A stretch of 64,000 nt of DNA from Hepsetus odoe (lineage: Eukaryota; Chordata; Actinopteri; Characiformes; Hepsetidae): assembly GCA_017165825.1 (NCBI GenBank), contig CM029378.1, positions 1,439,719-1,503,718 on the forward strand, in the 5' to 3' direction. The stretch's first letter is position 1, and the number at the start of each line of letters is the position of its first letter. This document shows, piece after piece, positions 22,426-32,857 of the stretch. The position numbers were made by a program, and so were the translations under genes. The notes under the pieces were generated by a model. That model made no database searches and was not told where the DNA came from. It worked only from the letters and a program-made list of their open reading frames with translations.

Positions 22426-24682
22426 TTATTCGGCTTTAACGTCCTTGCTCTTCCTCCCCTTCATGTAGGACTGATAGAAGAACCAGGTAAAAAGCAGCAG
22501 GTAGCTGAGGTACATGAGCGAACCCCACACAATGTTGCCCATGTTGGAGGCGCAGTGAACGTCATGGTGCCAGCGGTAAACGAGGCAGAGGACCGTCAGG
22601 CCAACAGCCATCTGCAGGATCTGCAGGAAGGTGATGATGATGGCGCAGGGTTTGGGCAGCCGCAGGCCGGCCGCTTTAGCCGTGTAGTAGCTGTACATCA
22701 GAGCGTGGACCGTGAAGTTCATGGTCATAAACCAACCGCCTCCGGCCACCCGGTCCTTGTAGGAGTACCAGGAGTACAGCAGCACTGTGATGTGGTGGTA
22801 CCAGTGCAGGAAGATCAGGCGCTGCTTGCGGAGAACGATGAAGACCGTGTCGCCTGAGACAACAGAGGAACAACCGTAAAGATTCGTGAATGCTAGGGGA
22901 CACCTAGGAGACAATTGATCATCTCCAGTCAACCTGACGTGCAGGTCTTTGGACGGTGGGAGGAAAACAGATCTCCCGGAGGAAACGCACAAAGACACAG
23001 GGAGAACATGTCCACTCCACACAGAAGGGACTGGACCGTCCCACCTGGGCACTGGACCCAGGACATTCTCACAACTATTAAAAAACATTTAAAAAACAAT
23101 TCTTGGTTGCTATAAATTTTAAGTTTGCTGCTCCAGGTGGGACAGTCGGGGTCCTTTCTGTGTGAGATCCAGTTTCCTCCCACAGTCCAAAGACATGGTC
23201 ATCAGATGAATTGGAGATGCTAAACTGCCCCCTAGGAGTAAGTGTGCCCTGAGAGCTAAGATAGACTCCAGCACTGCCCGCGACCCTTATAAAGACAAGC
23301 GGCCCAGAAAATGAGTGAGTGAGTGAGTGAGTGAGGAGTAACACTGTGGTTAAGCCAAATGCATGTATCTCCAAGTTGCCCAGCTAATTTCTCACAATAG
23401 CAGTGAAAACTTCTAGAGTAGCTTCAGTTTTAAACTGCAGAATCAAAATTTGGATCCAGACACGTTTGGACTGGTTGATCACATTTGGGGTTAGAGGAGC
23501 ATCATGGGAGATCAGGTGATCACCTGCAGGTACAAACTGTTTTCTTCAGTGCCGTGCTTATTCAGAGAACAGAGATGGGGATCTAGATTCTAATCAGACC
23601 CACAGATTCCAGGGGAGTTTACCGAGTTCTGGCGCTTTGCTGATGGCGAAGGCACACGCCCAGAACTTGGAGACGGGGGCGCTGTAGAAGTCGGTGTCGC
23701 ACACGGTCTGTCTGAAGCCACCGGAGTTGAAAGAGCGCAGCATGTAGGACCCCATACGGATCGCTCCGAAAATACTGAGGAGAAAACACCATTCAGTCAC
23801 ATTACACAACCTGTTCTACCCACACACACCGTTCAGCAGGGGGGAGGTATTTTAAGCGCCCATGGAGCAGTGATGGGGATGGTACCTTGCTCAAGGGAAC
23901 GTCATGGCAACCTACTAGACTGGGATTCAAACCCACAACCTTCTGTTCCTGGGGCGTAAACACTAGACCACTGCTGCCCCACCAATTAACTACATTTCCT
24001 TCCTTTCTAACCAACCACGGTGGCTGAGATTCCAAATTCCACTTCCAAAAAGGATCTTGCAAATTGCAAACATGCTTGCCAAACCAGGTAACAACCGAAC
24101 AAAGTCTTCGGTTTGCAATTTAAGCATAATGTTTGTTGCAGATTCTAAAAAAGAAATCTCAAAATCACAAAACAAAGTGGGTTTGGGTTGAGATCAGATA
24201 TTACTTAAGAATGTCAACCGGGGCAGCGGTGGCCTGGGGTTTAGGGACTAGACCCCAGCATCAGAAGGCCATGGGCTCAAATCCCAGACCAGTAGGTGAC
24301 CTGAGGTTCCCTTGATCAAGGAACCATCCCCATCACTGCTCCCCGGGGGCTGTTATATCTGCGCCCTGCTGCGCGTGTGTGTGATAAATACAGAGGATGC
24401 GTTTGGTTGTGGTTCACTGTGCGTTCACAATGACAAATTTTCATTTTCACTTCAAAGGTTTCCAATAAACATAAAGTACTTTACATAACTTGTCCAACAA
24501 GTACAGTTGGATGCTCCCTCACCTGTGCAGGTGTGTCTGATTTCACTCACCTGAACAAAGCCAGACTCAGAGACCAGAGAACAAGAGGGCGGCGCAGGTT
24601 CAGCTGATCCCTCTCTCTCATGAAACGCCGTCCGAGGAAAATAACAGTGGCATAGAGGGCGCAGACCGCAAACGATGTTGTC

Positions 24683-24728
<46 letters not shown>

Positions 24729-26335
24729 AAACATCTGAGGACAAGATCATCTTGGATGATAATATAAATGTCGTCATTTGCCTTATCCTGTAGATCCTCC
24801 TGCCCTTTAGAGGCATTAATATTAACCATAGAAATTCCACAGAGCTTCTATCATTACTGTAATAAAGAAAAGATACATTTTAACATTTGTAACATTTTAA
24901 ATGTTAACATTAGTGGTTCCTATATTTTCTTCCTGCATTTTTTCCTCTCTTAGGATGTTTTTGTTACCAGGTCTTTAAGGCTGATAAATAGATTTGTTCT
25001 TATTGTCCATCCTGGATGAAACACTCCTTATAACTTCAGGGTGAATGGGCGGGGCTGAAATCAAAGCAGTGAAATGGGTGGAGATGTGGAACTGTGCTCT
25101 GTTCTAATTGGCCATCCGGACTGAAACACCTCTTATAACTTCAGGGTGAATGGGCGGGGCTGAAATCAAAGAGGTGAAATGGGTGGAGCTATGTAAAGCC
25201 TGTTTTCTGTATACGAACAGTATGGATGGTTTATAAGCAAACCGTATTAAACTCTGTTATAATTAAACATTTGCTTTGCCACTGATTGAGCCACTTACAC
25301 ACATTTAGCTCGGTTCATTTTTTAGAAAACAAAATTTTACCAAACTGAAAGTCCGTTTTCTGGACTCTCTTGTTCATTTTACCACTTTTGGAGAGCAGTG
25401 GAACGAAACGAAACAGACTTTGAAATGATTTAGCGCAGCGTGAAATGAACTGTACTGTTTAAAGTAACTGTACTCATTGTTTACGGTATTTCAGAAACCG
25501 TGCGACACTATTTGGCCATGTTGTTATCATTTACAGCTCAAAAACCGGCCGCAGAAGTGCTGTAAATTCTTCACTAGAAGGGATAATGGAATGTTTTTGG
25601 TTAGTGAAGCACTGCAGTCAGTCAGGTGTGAAAGATGGAGCTGATTGCAGGGACACCAGCGGGACAAAGGTGAGACACCCAGTTTTATGAACCCAGTTTT
25701 ATTACACTGTGATGATGTACGAGATGACAACAGGCATCCACCTGAGTTCACAGGTGAACAGTCAAGTGCTCACAACCTTCTCATCTAATAAAAACTGCTT
25801 ACATTTAAAATAGAATATAATTCATATGTATAAACAGAACAGAACAGAATAATTCAATTATATATATATAAACCTATATATATATATATAATCATAATAT
25901 AACACATATATAATAAATATGTATAGAGAATATTAAGACAGAAATAAAAAGTGGAAGAACTATCTAACACAGCTGGATGGATGGACTGAGAGGTTCCCCT
26001 GCAGTTCAGTGCAGAACCTTTATGGACCTGCTCTTAATGAGATTTTAACTCCTCCACTCACTTCTGTCCAACCCCTCACTGATGTGCAAACTAGGAGAGA
26101 TGTTCAGGGTTTAAACTTTCTTTCTGATGTTGCACACTTTCTTTCTGATGTTGCACACTTTCTTTCTGATGTTGGCTGTTACAGAGTTATTACAGGTGTC
26201 ATTATCAGCATCTCTGATCAGCAGAAACAGATTTATGAGCCTTTTTACTCACCAGTTCTCCTTAAACCACACCAAAGCGACTGTTTCATCAAACCTCCGC
26301 TCAAACTCGAAATACTCCACAAGTGTCTCGTTCAT
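22426..26335 (-). CDS. elovl6l: ELOVL6-like very-long-chain fatty acid elongase
   Basis: ER multi-pass enzyme that condenses malonyl-CoA with acyl-CoA, the first step of fatty-acid elongation. ELOVL6-type enzymes act on C12-C16 saturated and monounsaturated chains. Exons: 26335-26253, 24682-24551, 23774-23623, 22853-22426, with phases 2, 2 and 1 all matched. The total is 795 nt, 264 aa, like vertebrate ELOVL6 (about 265). The protein starts MNETLVEYFEFERRFDETVA; an in-frame upstream ATG at 26440 would add 35 residues but the family favours the short start. Key features: KAPELGDTVFIVLRKQ, the histidine box HWYHH (139-143), GGGWFMTMNFTVHALMYSYY, and a C-terminal K-A-E as in ELOVL6. The sequence also resembles ELOVL3 (LQILQM), hence elovl6-like rather than elovl6. 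The acceptor of exon 2 is a GT microsatellite. Confidence 0.9.
22890..23060 (-). repeat. tRNA-like interspersed repeat, minus orientation
   Basis: The minus strand shows 'tgtggagtggacatgttctc', 'cctgtgtctttgtgcgtttc', then 'ccaccgtccaaagacctgc'. It belongs to the 'cacagtccaaagaca' family. It is the left arm of an inverted pair in elovl6l intron 3. Confidence 0.7.
23130..23334 (+). repeat. tRNA-like interspersed repeat, plus orientation
   Basis: Contains 'ggtgggacagtcggggtcct', 'tttcctcccacagtccaaag', 'gagatgctaaactgccccct', and the tail 'gcggcccagaaaatgagtga' with GAGT repeats. It is the right arm of the inverted pair. Confidence 0.7.
23819..23985 (-). repeat. tRNA-derived SINE copy, minus orientation
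   Basis: Reverse-strand landmarks: 'aacctactagactgggattc', 'aaacccacaacc' and 'cactagaccactgctgccc'. It lies in elovl6l intron 2, close to exon 3. Confidence 0.7.
24217..24455 (+). repeat. tRNA-derived SINE copy, near full length
   Basis: Head 'ggggcagcggtggcctgggg', B-box-like 'gggctcaaatcccagacc', 'cccatcactgctccccgggg', and tail 'ttcacaatgacaaattttca'. It is a useful reference copy for the family. Confidence 0.75.
24686..24725. repeat. CA/GT microsatellite abutting elovl6l exon 2 acceptor
   Basis: About 20 CA dinucleotides on the plus strand. On the transcribed strand this is a GT tract that ends directly in 'gcag' at the splice acceptor, replacing a normal polypyrimidine tract. Confidence 0.95.
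24987..25195. repeat. 105-bp tandem duplication in elovl6l intron 1
   Basis: Two adjacent copies offset by 105 bases share 'taacttcagggtgaatgggc', 'ggggctgaaatcaaag' and 'gtgaaatgggtggag'. Confidence 0.85.
26113..26175. repeat. 21-bp tandem repeat, three copies
   Basis: The unit 'tttctttctgatgttgcacac' minus its last base occurs in three near-perfect copies, about 80 bases inside elovl6l intron 1 from the exon 1 donor. Confidence 0.85.
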
Positions 26336-27288
26336 CTTAAATAGTTTTTTGTCTTTTTGTGACTTTAAAGGATTAAAAAGCAGAAAACGTGTGAGGTTCA
26401 GCTTTCTCACTTTATCAATGAAATGGGCAGAAACTGACACGCCCCCTCAACCCAATCAGAACGCGAGTCAGAACAGGTAGGCGGGACGTGGGTGCAATTT
26501 AATTCAAGCCATGCGCCGCTTCTCACTTTTAATAAAGCCCCATGGGTTCAATATTGTTGTCGATCAATAAAAAGTGGTTTATTTGAAACGGATCAGTATA
26601 ATATCGCATAATAAAATTTTTGATGAGTAACAAGCGGTGCAGTGCGTTCCAAAATTGCAGCGTGTGACGGTTAGCAGGGCTTTTATTTTGAAATATATGT
26701 GCACCCGCACTGTTAGTTCCTGAAGAAACCGTCAGTGAGGACGGATAGATAAAGGTATTTGGTGTACTCTTACAGGAGGTGGTCAAAATGATTTTCCGAA
26801 TCAATGCCGTATACTATCAGGGAATATATTTAATTCTATTTGTTTTGTTTGCTGTCTGCTGTGATTAGTTTTTTACTGGCCTGCCAACAGTCAGGACATT
26901 AAATAATGTGGACCATCAACAAAAACAGGAACACAATAACAACAAAACCAGCATCAATAACGTTTCTGCCACATGTCCAGGGTCCCTACTGGTCATGGAT
27001 TTTAAAACTGTATTAAAACATATTCGAAATGTATCAAATATTTGTAAAAAGATATCAAATAGCATGGAAGTAACATGCTTTGATCATTTTTGAGGCCCAA
27101 AAACCTTCATCACCAAGCACTAAACCTTAACTTTCACTCAAAACCTGACTTTAACTGAAGCTCCAAAGATGCTAAAACTTCAGAGGAACTTCTCAGACAC
27201 CCTCAGCCCAGGAGCTGGGTTACAGCCTGTCCTCCACACTGGGATCCTTTTGGTTTCATCCAAAAAGTTGTCTCTCATGAGTTCGTAG

Positions 27289-27485
27289 TGAAAGTGATTA
27301 TTCTCATCATGGTGAAACACAGCACTGAGAAGACAGAGCATTCAGCCTGCTTTTAACCCACCGTCAGCTGTGAAAGTGCCCGAGGGCAATGATGGGAGAC
27401 GTTACGCACTCAAGGTACCTCAGGGCAACCTACTGACCTTCAGATCCTGGAACTTGAGTCCTTAAACATGAACCACTGCTGCCCA
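27289..27485 (-). repeat. tRNA-derived SINE copy, minus orientation
   Basis: Reverse-strand landmarks: 'catggtgaaacacagcactg', 'ctcaaggtacctcagggcaa', 'cctactgaccttcagatcct' and 'gaaccactgctgccc'. Confidence 0.65.
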
Positions 27486-28276
27486 GGATTGGTTTAAGTT
27501 GGTTTCCTGAAAAAATAGTTTTTGTAACTTTGGGAGTCTATTATTTAGCCCGTGGTTCCAGCTATTATATATCAAATATAAAGAGCAAAATATGAGTTAG
27601 TTTTTAAGAATGAGTCTTATTAGAGTGGAAAAGAGCTGCACTTAAATAAATAAATAAATGAATAAAAATATTTGTAAAATATGCCATAAAATGTCAAAAA
27701 TAAATACTATATAAAAATATAAATTAAAAATATAAAAATAAATACTATATATAAATATAAATAAAAAATATAAAAATAAATAACATATATAAAATATATA
27801 GATATCAATTTAAAATCTTAAAATAACATTTTGAGTTTTTAGTAATAGCATTGCTCATGCCATGACTGAACTGGATCGTTTAATGTTTAAGCGTGTCTGC
27901 CTTTTCTCTCTTATTATTGTGTCATTATGTATCATCCCAGCCCGCTCTGTATTTTGGGCATTTTCGTTGTGAGGGTTTGTGCAGATGGTTGTTATCACAG
28001 ACTCCCATGTGTTCACTCTGGGGGCGTAACTGGGTGTTAATCATGCTTTACTCACTCTTACAGTCAGTAGTGAAGGAGCTCGTGCTCATTCACTCAAACC
28101 TCCACAGCTATAAAGGATAAACTTTTAAAGATTTTACAAGAGTTACAACCTTAGGCCACCTGAGCTCCTCCTCTCCAGTAAAGCTGAAGGTAGGGCTGCT
28201 GAATTTTGTTTAATGTGGTCTAAAGGTCTTTCCAGGCATTGCAAATGAAGGAGAATAAATAAGTGTATAAGTGTTT

Positions 28277-28440
28277 TAGGGGCAGTGGTGGCCTAGTGGT
28301 CACTAGTGAACGTCTATAATAGTGGCCTAGAAGCTCATGGGTTCCAATCCAGACCAGTAGGTTGCCCTGAGGTACCCTTGAAAGGTACCATCCCCGTCAC
28401 TGCTCCCCAGGCTGGTGCTTCACTGTTTCATTTCACTGCA
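28277..28440 (+). repeat. tRNA-derived SINE copy
   Basis: Head 'ggggcagtggtggcctagtg', 'gggttccaatccagacc', 'agtaggttgccctgaggtac' and a shortened tail. Confidence 0.65.
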
Positions 28441-28597
28441 CATTAAAATCATATTAAAATCATGTTTGTGTAAGGCTAATTGCATCTAATTGAAATTTTT
28501 ACATTATTTATTTTATATATTGTGTATATTAATATGGCACCGAAGGGACAGAAGAAAAGCAAACGCACTGAGCCCAGGTGTGGTGGATCAGTTAAAC

Positions 28598-28785
28598 ATC
28601 ATTTCATTCATTTACAGCATTTAGCAGACACTCTTATCCAGAGCGACTTACGTGTCCTAATTACAGGGACAGTCCCCCTGGAGCAGCTCAGGGTTAAGGG
28701 TCTTGCTCAGGGACCCAGTGGTGGTAGTGCCAGAGGTGAGCAACAGGTCCATAGGCAAGTATCCTACCACTGGACCACCACCCCT
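28598..28785 (+). repeat. teleost interspersed repeat ('CTTATCCAGAGCGACTT' family)
   Basis: 'catttagcagacactcttat', 'ccagagcgacttacgtgtcc', 'gacagtccccctggagcagc' and 'accactggaccaccacccc'. Confidence 0.75.
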
Positions 28786-28869
28786 AAACATGTCATCTTC
28801 TCTTCTTTCTTTAGTTTAAGACCAGACTATCTCCAACACTAGAAGTTCCTTTCCCAAATTCCCAAATCT

Positions 28870-29060
28870 CTTCTGCGAACACGTCCCACTCAGACCTTCC
28901 CCAGATCTTCATTAGGGTGGATCAGACTTGTGGGTGTGGTTTTGGGCTGATGGAACTATCAGCATGGACTTACCTTCAGCCTTTTTACACAGCAGGGTGT
29001 TTCAGGAGCTGATCTAGAATCAGTCCTAAATACGGAGGAATCTGATCCCAGATCAGTCTG
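28870..29060 (+). repeat. dispersed repeat, copy of 21893-22050
   Basis: Landmarks 'cttgtgggtgtggttttggg' and 'aatctgatcccagatcagtc'. It follows a 'CTTATCCAGAGCGACTT' repeat as at 21893. A further shared block ('gtagcttcagttt.aaact') links 29204-29300 with 23417-23520. Confidence 0.5.
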
Positions 29061-29376
29061 AACAACAGCTCTTGGAGTTGAGTTCAGTTTTGTAGAGACA
29101 GTAAGTCCTACTTTGTCCTAAACCACACTGCAGTCTGATCCTGCTCATGAGATCTGGGCAGTCAGAGTGGGATGTAATTTTAGATATGAGTGACTTGTTA
29201 TTGTAGCTTCAGTTTAAACTATGAAGCCTAAATTTGGACTCAGACATGTCCCAACAGATTGACCACGTTTGCAGGACAATTGGAGCTCAGTGAACATTTC
29301 ATTTTCACCATGATCCCCTGAAGGATAGCGACTGATCTGAGGATTAAATGTTTAAATTTCAGAAGAACCGGCCAGA

Positions 29377-32300
29377 ATGAGCGTCCTGCTTTTAAAAGAG
29401 CCGCGGGAGAGTGACAGCGGGCCCGACCCGTACATAAAGGTAACATTAAATTCCTCTCGTTGTTTTTGCATGATGGTGCAGCGTATGGTTTCTCCTCACA
29501 GCGAGAAGGTCCTGCGTTTGATTCCCAGGCAGGACGGTCCGGGTCTTTTCCGTGTGGAGTGAACATGTTCTCCCCGTGTCTGTGATTGGATGGTGAGAGC
29601 TCTGGTTTCCTCCCACAGTCCAAAGACATACATGTGGACTGGAGATGCTAATTGTCCCCTAGCTATGGAGTGTGTTTGTCTGTGTGTCTGCCCTGTGATG
29701 GACTGGCGACCTGTCAGGGTATCACACCTTTCGTCCTGTGAGAGCTGGGATAGACTCCAGCATTGCCCCTAATTAGGACAAGCGGCTCAGAAAATAAGTG
29801 AGAGTGAAAGTGTTTTTGCCCAAGTGTAGATTTCTTGAAACTGATGAACTGCAGGGATCAGACATGATATTTTAGTCTTTCATAACAGTCTTGAGGTCAG
29901 ATTAACCCTGTGGTTCCCAAACCTTTTTACAGAACATACAAAAGGTAAAAATGTAAAAGTATAAATGAATTATATGAGGCGAGATCGCATAAATCACATA
30001 AATCACAAAATCATAGGTGGAGAACCTCCCATTATTTTCTCAACAAGAAAATTCCTTTTTTTATGAATCCCATCCTCGGTTTGAGTAGCAGCATCTCTCT
30101 TTCTCTGCACCATCTTTATTAACATGTGACACTCTAGAGAGATCTCTCATCTTATTGGCTGACCCCTAGTACAAGTGGTAGAAGTTAGACAGGAAAGTCT
30201 GAAGAGCTTCGTGGGGGCAGCACCTTGCTATATGGGTGTCCCACTTTGAGGGGTAAAGGCAGCCCACTTTCATAGTCGGGCCAGCGCTGAAATTGTGCAT
30301 CAAAATCAAGTACGATGAAGCTGAGTTTGAACTCGTTTGAACCCTGAACTCATTATTAACAAATTTGTGTTACAGTTAAAGAATGATTTTTTTTTGCAGG
30401 AGCTGGCTGCATATGGACACTCTGCTGCATTGATCCCTGTGCTGTCGTTTAAGTTCGTGGCCCTGGACGCTTTAGCAGAGAAGGTACGTACCACACTTGC
30501 TGCAGAGTTAAGGTGTGTCTAGGTGTGTTATTTAACACATCGCGCATTGTTTAACACATAAACATGCAGCAGTCTGCAGTGCAGCACTGTATCATCTGCT
30601 ATATTAGAGAGGTTTTCATTCAGCAGCATTTTCACTACAATTCCCAGCATGCAGTGTGCAAATATATTATCCATGGAAATCCTTGCAGGGTCAGCCAGTC
30701 CTGCCTGCTCGTAAAGCCGCTGAATTATAGGTTAGTAAATACACCCCAGCTACCGTTCACCTGATTTTAAATGGTAAAGAAAGGGAAAAGAAATATTCAT
30801 TTATTCAGCAGACTAGATTTGTAAGCTTAACTTTCGCTCGTTTCCTGTGGTTTCCGGTCTCTCCACTGAACTGATGAGGAAGGCAGTTATTGCCGTTTCT
30901 TCCTTCTGCGTTTTCCAGCTCAAGCGGCTTACTTTAGGCTTGGTCCACCTCAGATGGGATTTACTCAGTTACTGCTGCTCAAAGTTTCTCCACCGCCGGA
31001 CGATCATTAGAAGGTGGGTTTGATACTACTGAAATACTTCTGAAGTACTTCACCCCGAGATCTTGGTTTCACCTCTAAAGGAGAAACAGGACGGTTACGT
31101 CGGTGACTCCATTAAACACAGACTGTCTGTTAGTGTTTCAGTACAAAAATCCCATTCTAATGACTAACGGTGTCACAGACAGACAGACAGATAGATAGAT
31201 AGAGGCTGATGGATGGATGGATGGATATAAAGTTAGACAGATAGATGGAATAAAAGAGAGATAGATAGACAGACAGATAGATAGGGACTGATGGATGGAT
31301 GGATGGATGGATGGATATAAAGTTAGACAGATAGATGGAATGAAAGATAGAGAGATAGATAGACAGACAAACAGATAGATATATAAATAGATGGACAGAG
31401 GAACAGATAGATGAGTGATAGAGAGATGGATGGATGGATGAATGAATGAATAGGAGACTAATGGATGGATATAAGTTAGATCTGTTAAAAGGTAGACAAA
31501 CAGACAGACAGATAGATAGATGGATAGACAGACAAATATAGATAGATATATAAATAGATGGACAGATGAACAGCTAGATCAAGTGATAGATAGATGGATG
31601 GACAGACAGGCAGACAAACAGACAGATAGATGGATGAATGGACAGACAGATGGACAGATAGATGGAGAGACAGATGGATGAATGGACAGGCGGATGGACA
31701 GATAGGGAGTGATGGATGGATGGCCTGAACGGCGGATGTAGGAGTGGATGGAGGTGTGGATGGAGGTGTGTGAGTGTAAATAAGGATGATGATGAGGAAT
31801 CTGGTGTTTAATCAGCCGTCTGCAGCTCTTCCTGCGGAGAAACGAGGAGGACCCCAGTCTTCACGAGTCCGCGAAGAGGCTGGTGGAAGCCGCTGAGGAA
31901 AGTGCATCGAAACGAGTCCACGGAGAGAAGGTCAGTGGATTAGTGACGAAACACCCCGAGTGGCACTACTGATACCATGATCACCACCACACATCAACCG
32001 TTAAAATACATGTGGGCTCACAGAATCAGCGCGCTGCTGCCCCTCCGGATCGGACTCATAGGGATGGATTAAAGGGTTAAAGTTACACTTTACTGTAAAT
32101 GGCTTCACGGTTGTTGTGTCAGGATATGTGGAAGATGGAAATGGAACTGGAGCTGAGCAGCTGCTGCAGTAATACAGTTTGGCCACTGCGTGTCGCTCTC
32201 CTCCATCTGAATACACAGCTCCGCTCCAGCAAGTAATCCAAACCAAATCTGGAGGTCTGCTTGTGTTTCATTGTCTCTGTTTTGTTGTACAGTACTTTTG

Positions 32301-32807
32301 GCAGCAATGTCCCTAAAATTTGGGTCAGTTTGAAGGAAACTGGGCATGAAAATCTTCCTACTCTGATCCTGACATCCTGACATGGAACCAAATACCTCTC
32401 ATTTTCTCATGTTTACACTTTGTAGAAACGTTAAAGGATCGTTTCATTGTTTGTTTGTTTTAAGCATTCGTTTTATTCGGTGGGCGAATAATCATGCGAT
32501 TATTATGTCTGTAAACTCATCAGAATAATCTGTCAGATTCAGACCGTTCATTTCCATCGTTTCAGTGGTCCCGAAGGAATCCTCTCACCCACCCAAATCG
32601 GTGCATCTCACAGTGAAGCTGCACGTGTCTTCTGAGTGTGTTTATGGGACAGTGATGATGCTAAAAAAGTGAATCTGGATCACTCTTCTTTGGGGAACTA
32701 TTTTAACCCACTTGTGTCCCTCCACCATAAAAGGGTCAAAAACTTTTCCAAACTCTGGGAAAACAGTCTCAGGCATCAGGTATCTTCCATTTCATCACAG
32801 TTCCAAG

Positions 32808-32857
<50 letters not shown>

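Larger units (their letters stand above)
26336..29361. other. head-to-head interval between elovl6l and uros
   Basis: It carries a CCAAT-type box ('cccaatcagaacgcg', about 26450-26464) and a GC-rich patch 'aggcgggacgtgggtg' near the elovl6l start. An inverted SINE (27289-27485), AT-rich low-complexity sequence (27640-27800), a SINE (28277-28440) and two more repeats follow. A non-coding first exon of uros should lie here; 'agaacag|gtaggcggg' near 26477 is one possible donor but unsupported. Confidence 0.35.

Noticed and set aside
24217..24290. tRNA gene suggested by A- and B-box-like sequences in the SINE head
   Set aside because: The cloverleaf is degraded and the same head recurs at many loci as part of a SINE.
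26336..26440. 35-residue N-terminal extension of elovl6l from an in-frame upstream ATG
   Set aside because: ELOVL6 proteins start close to the Y-E/F-F-E motif, and the extension looks like translated 5' UTR.
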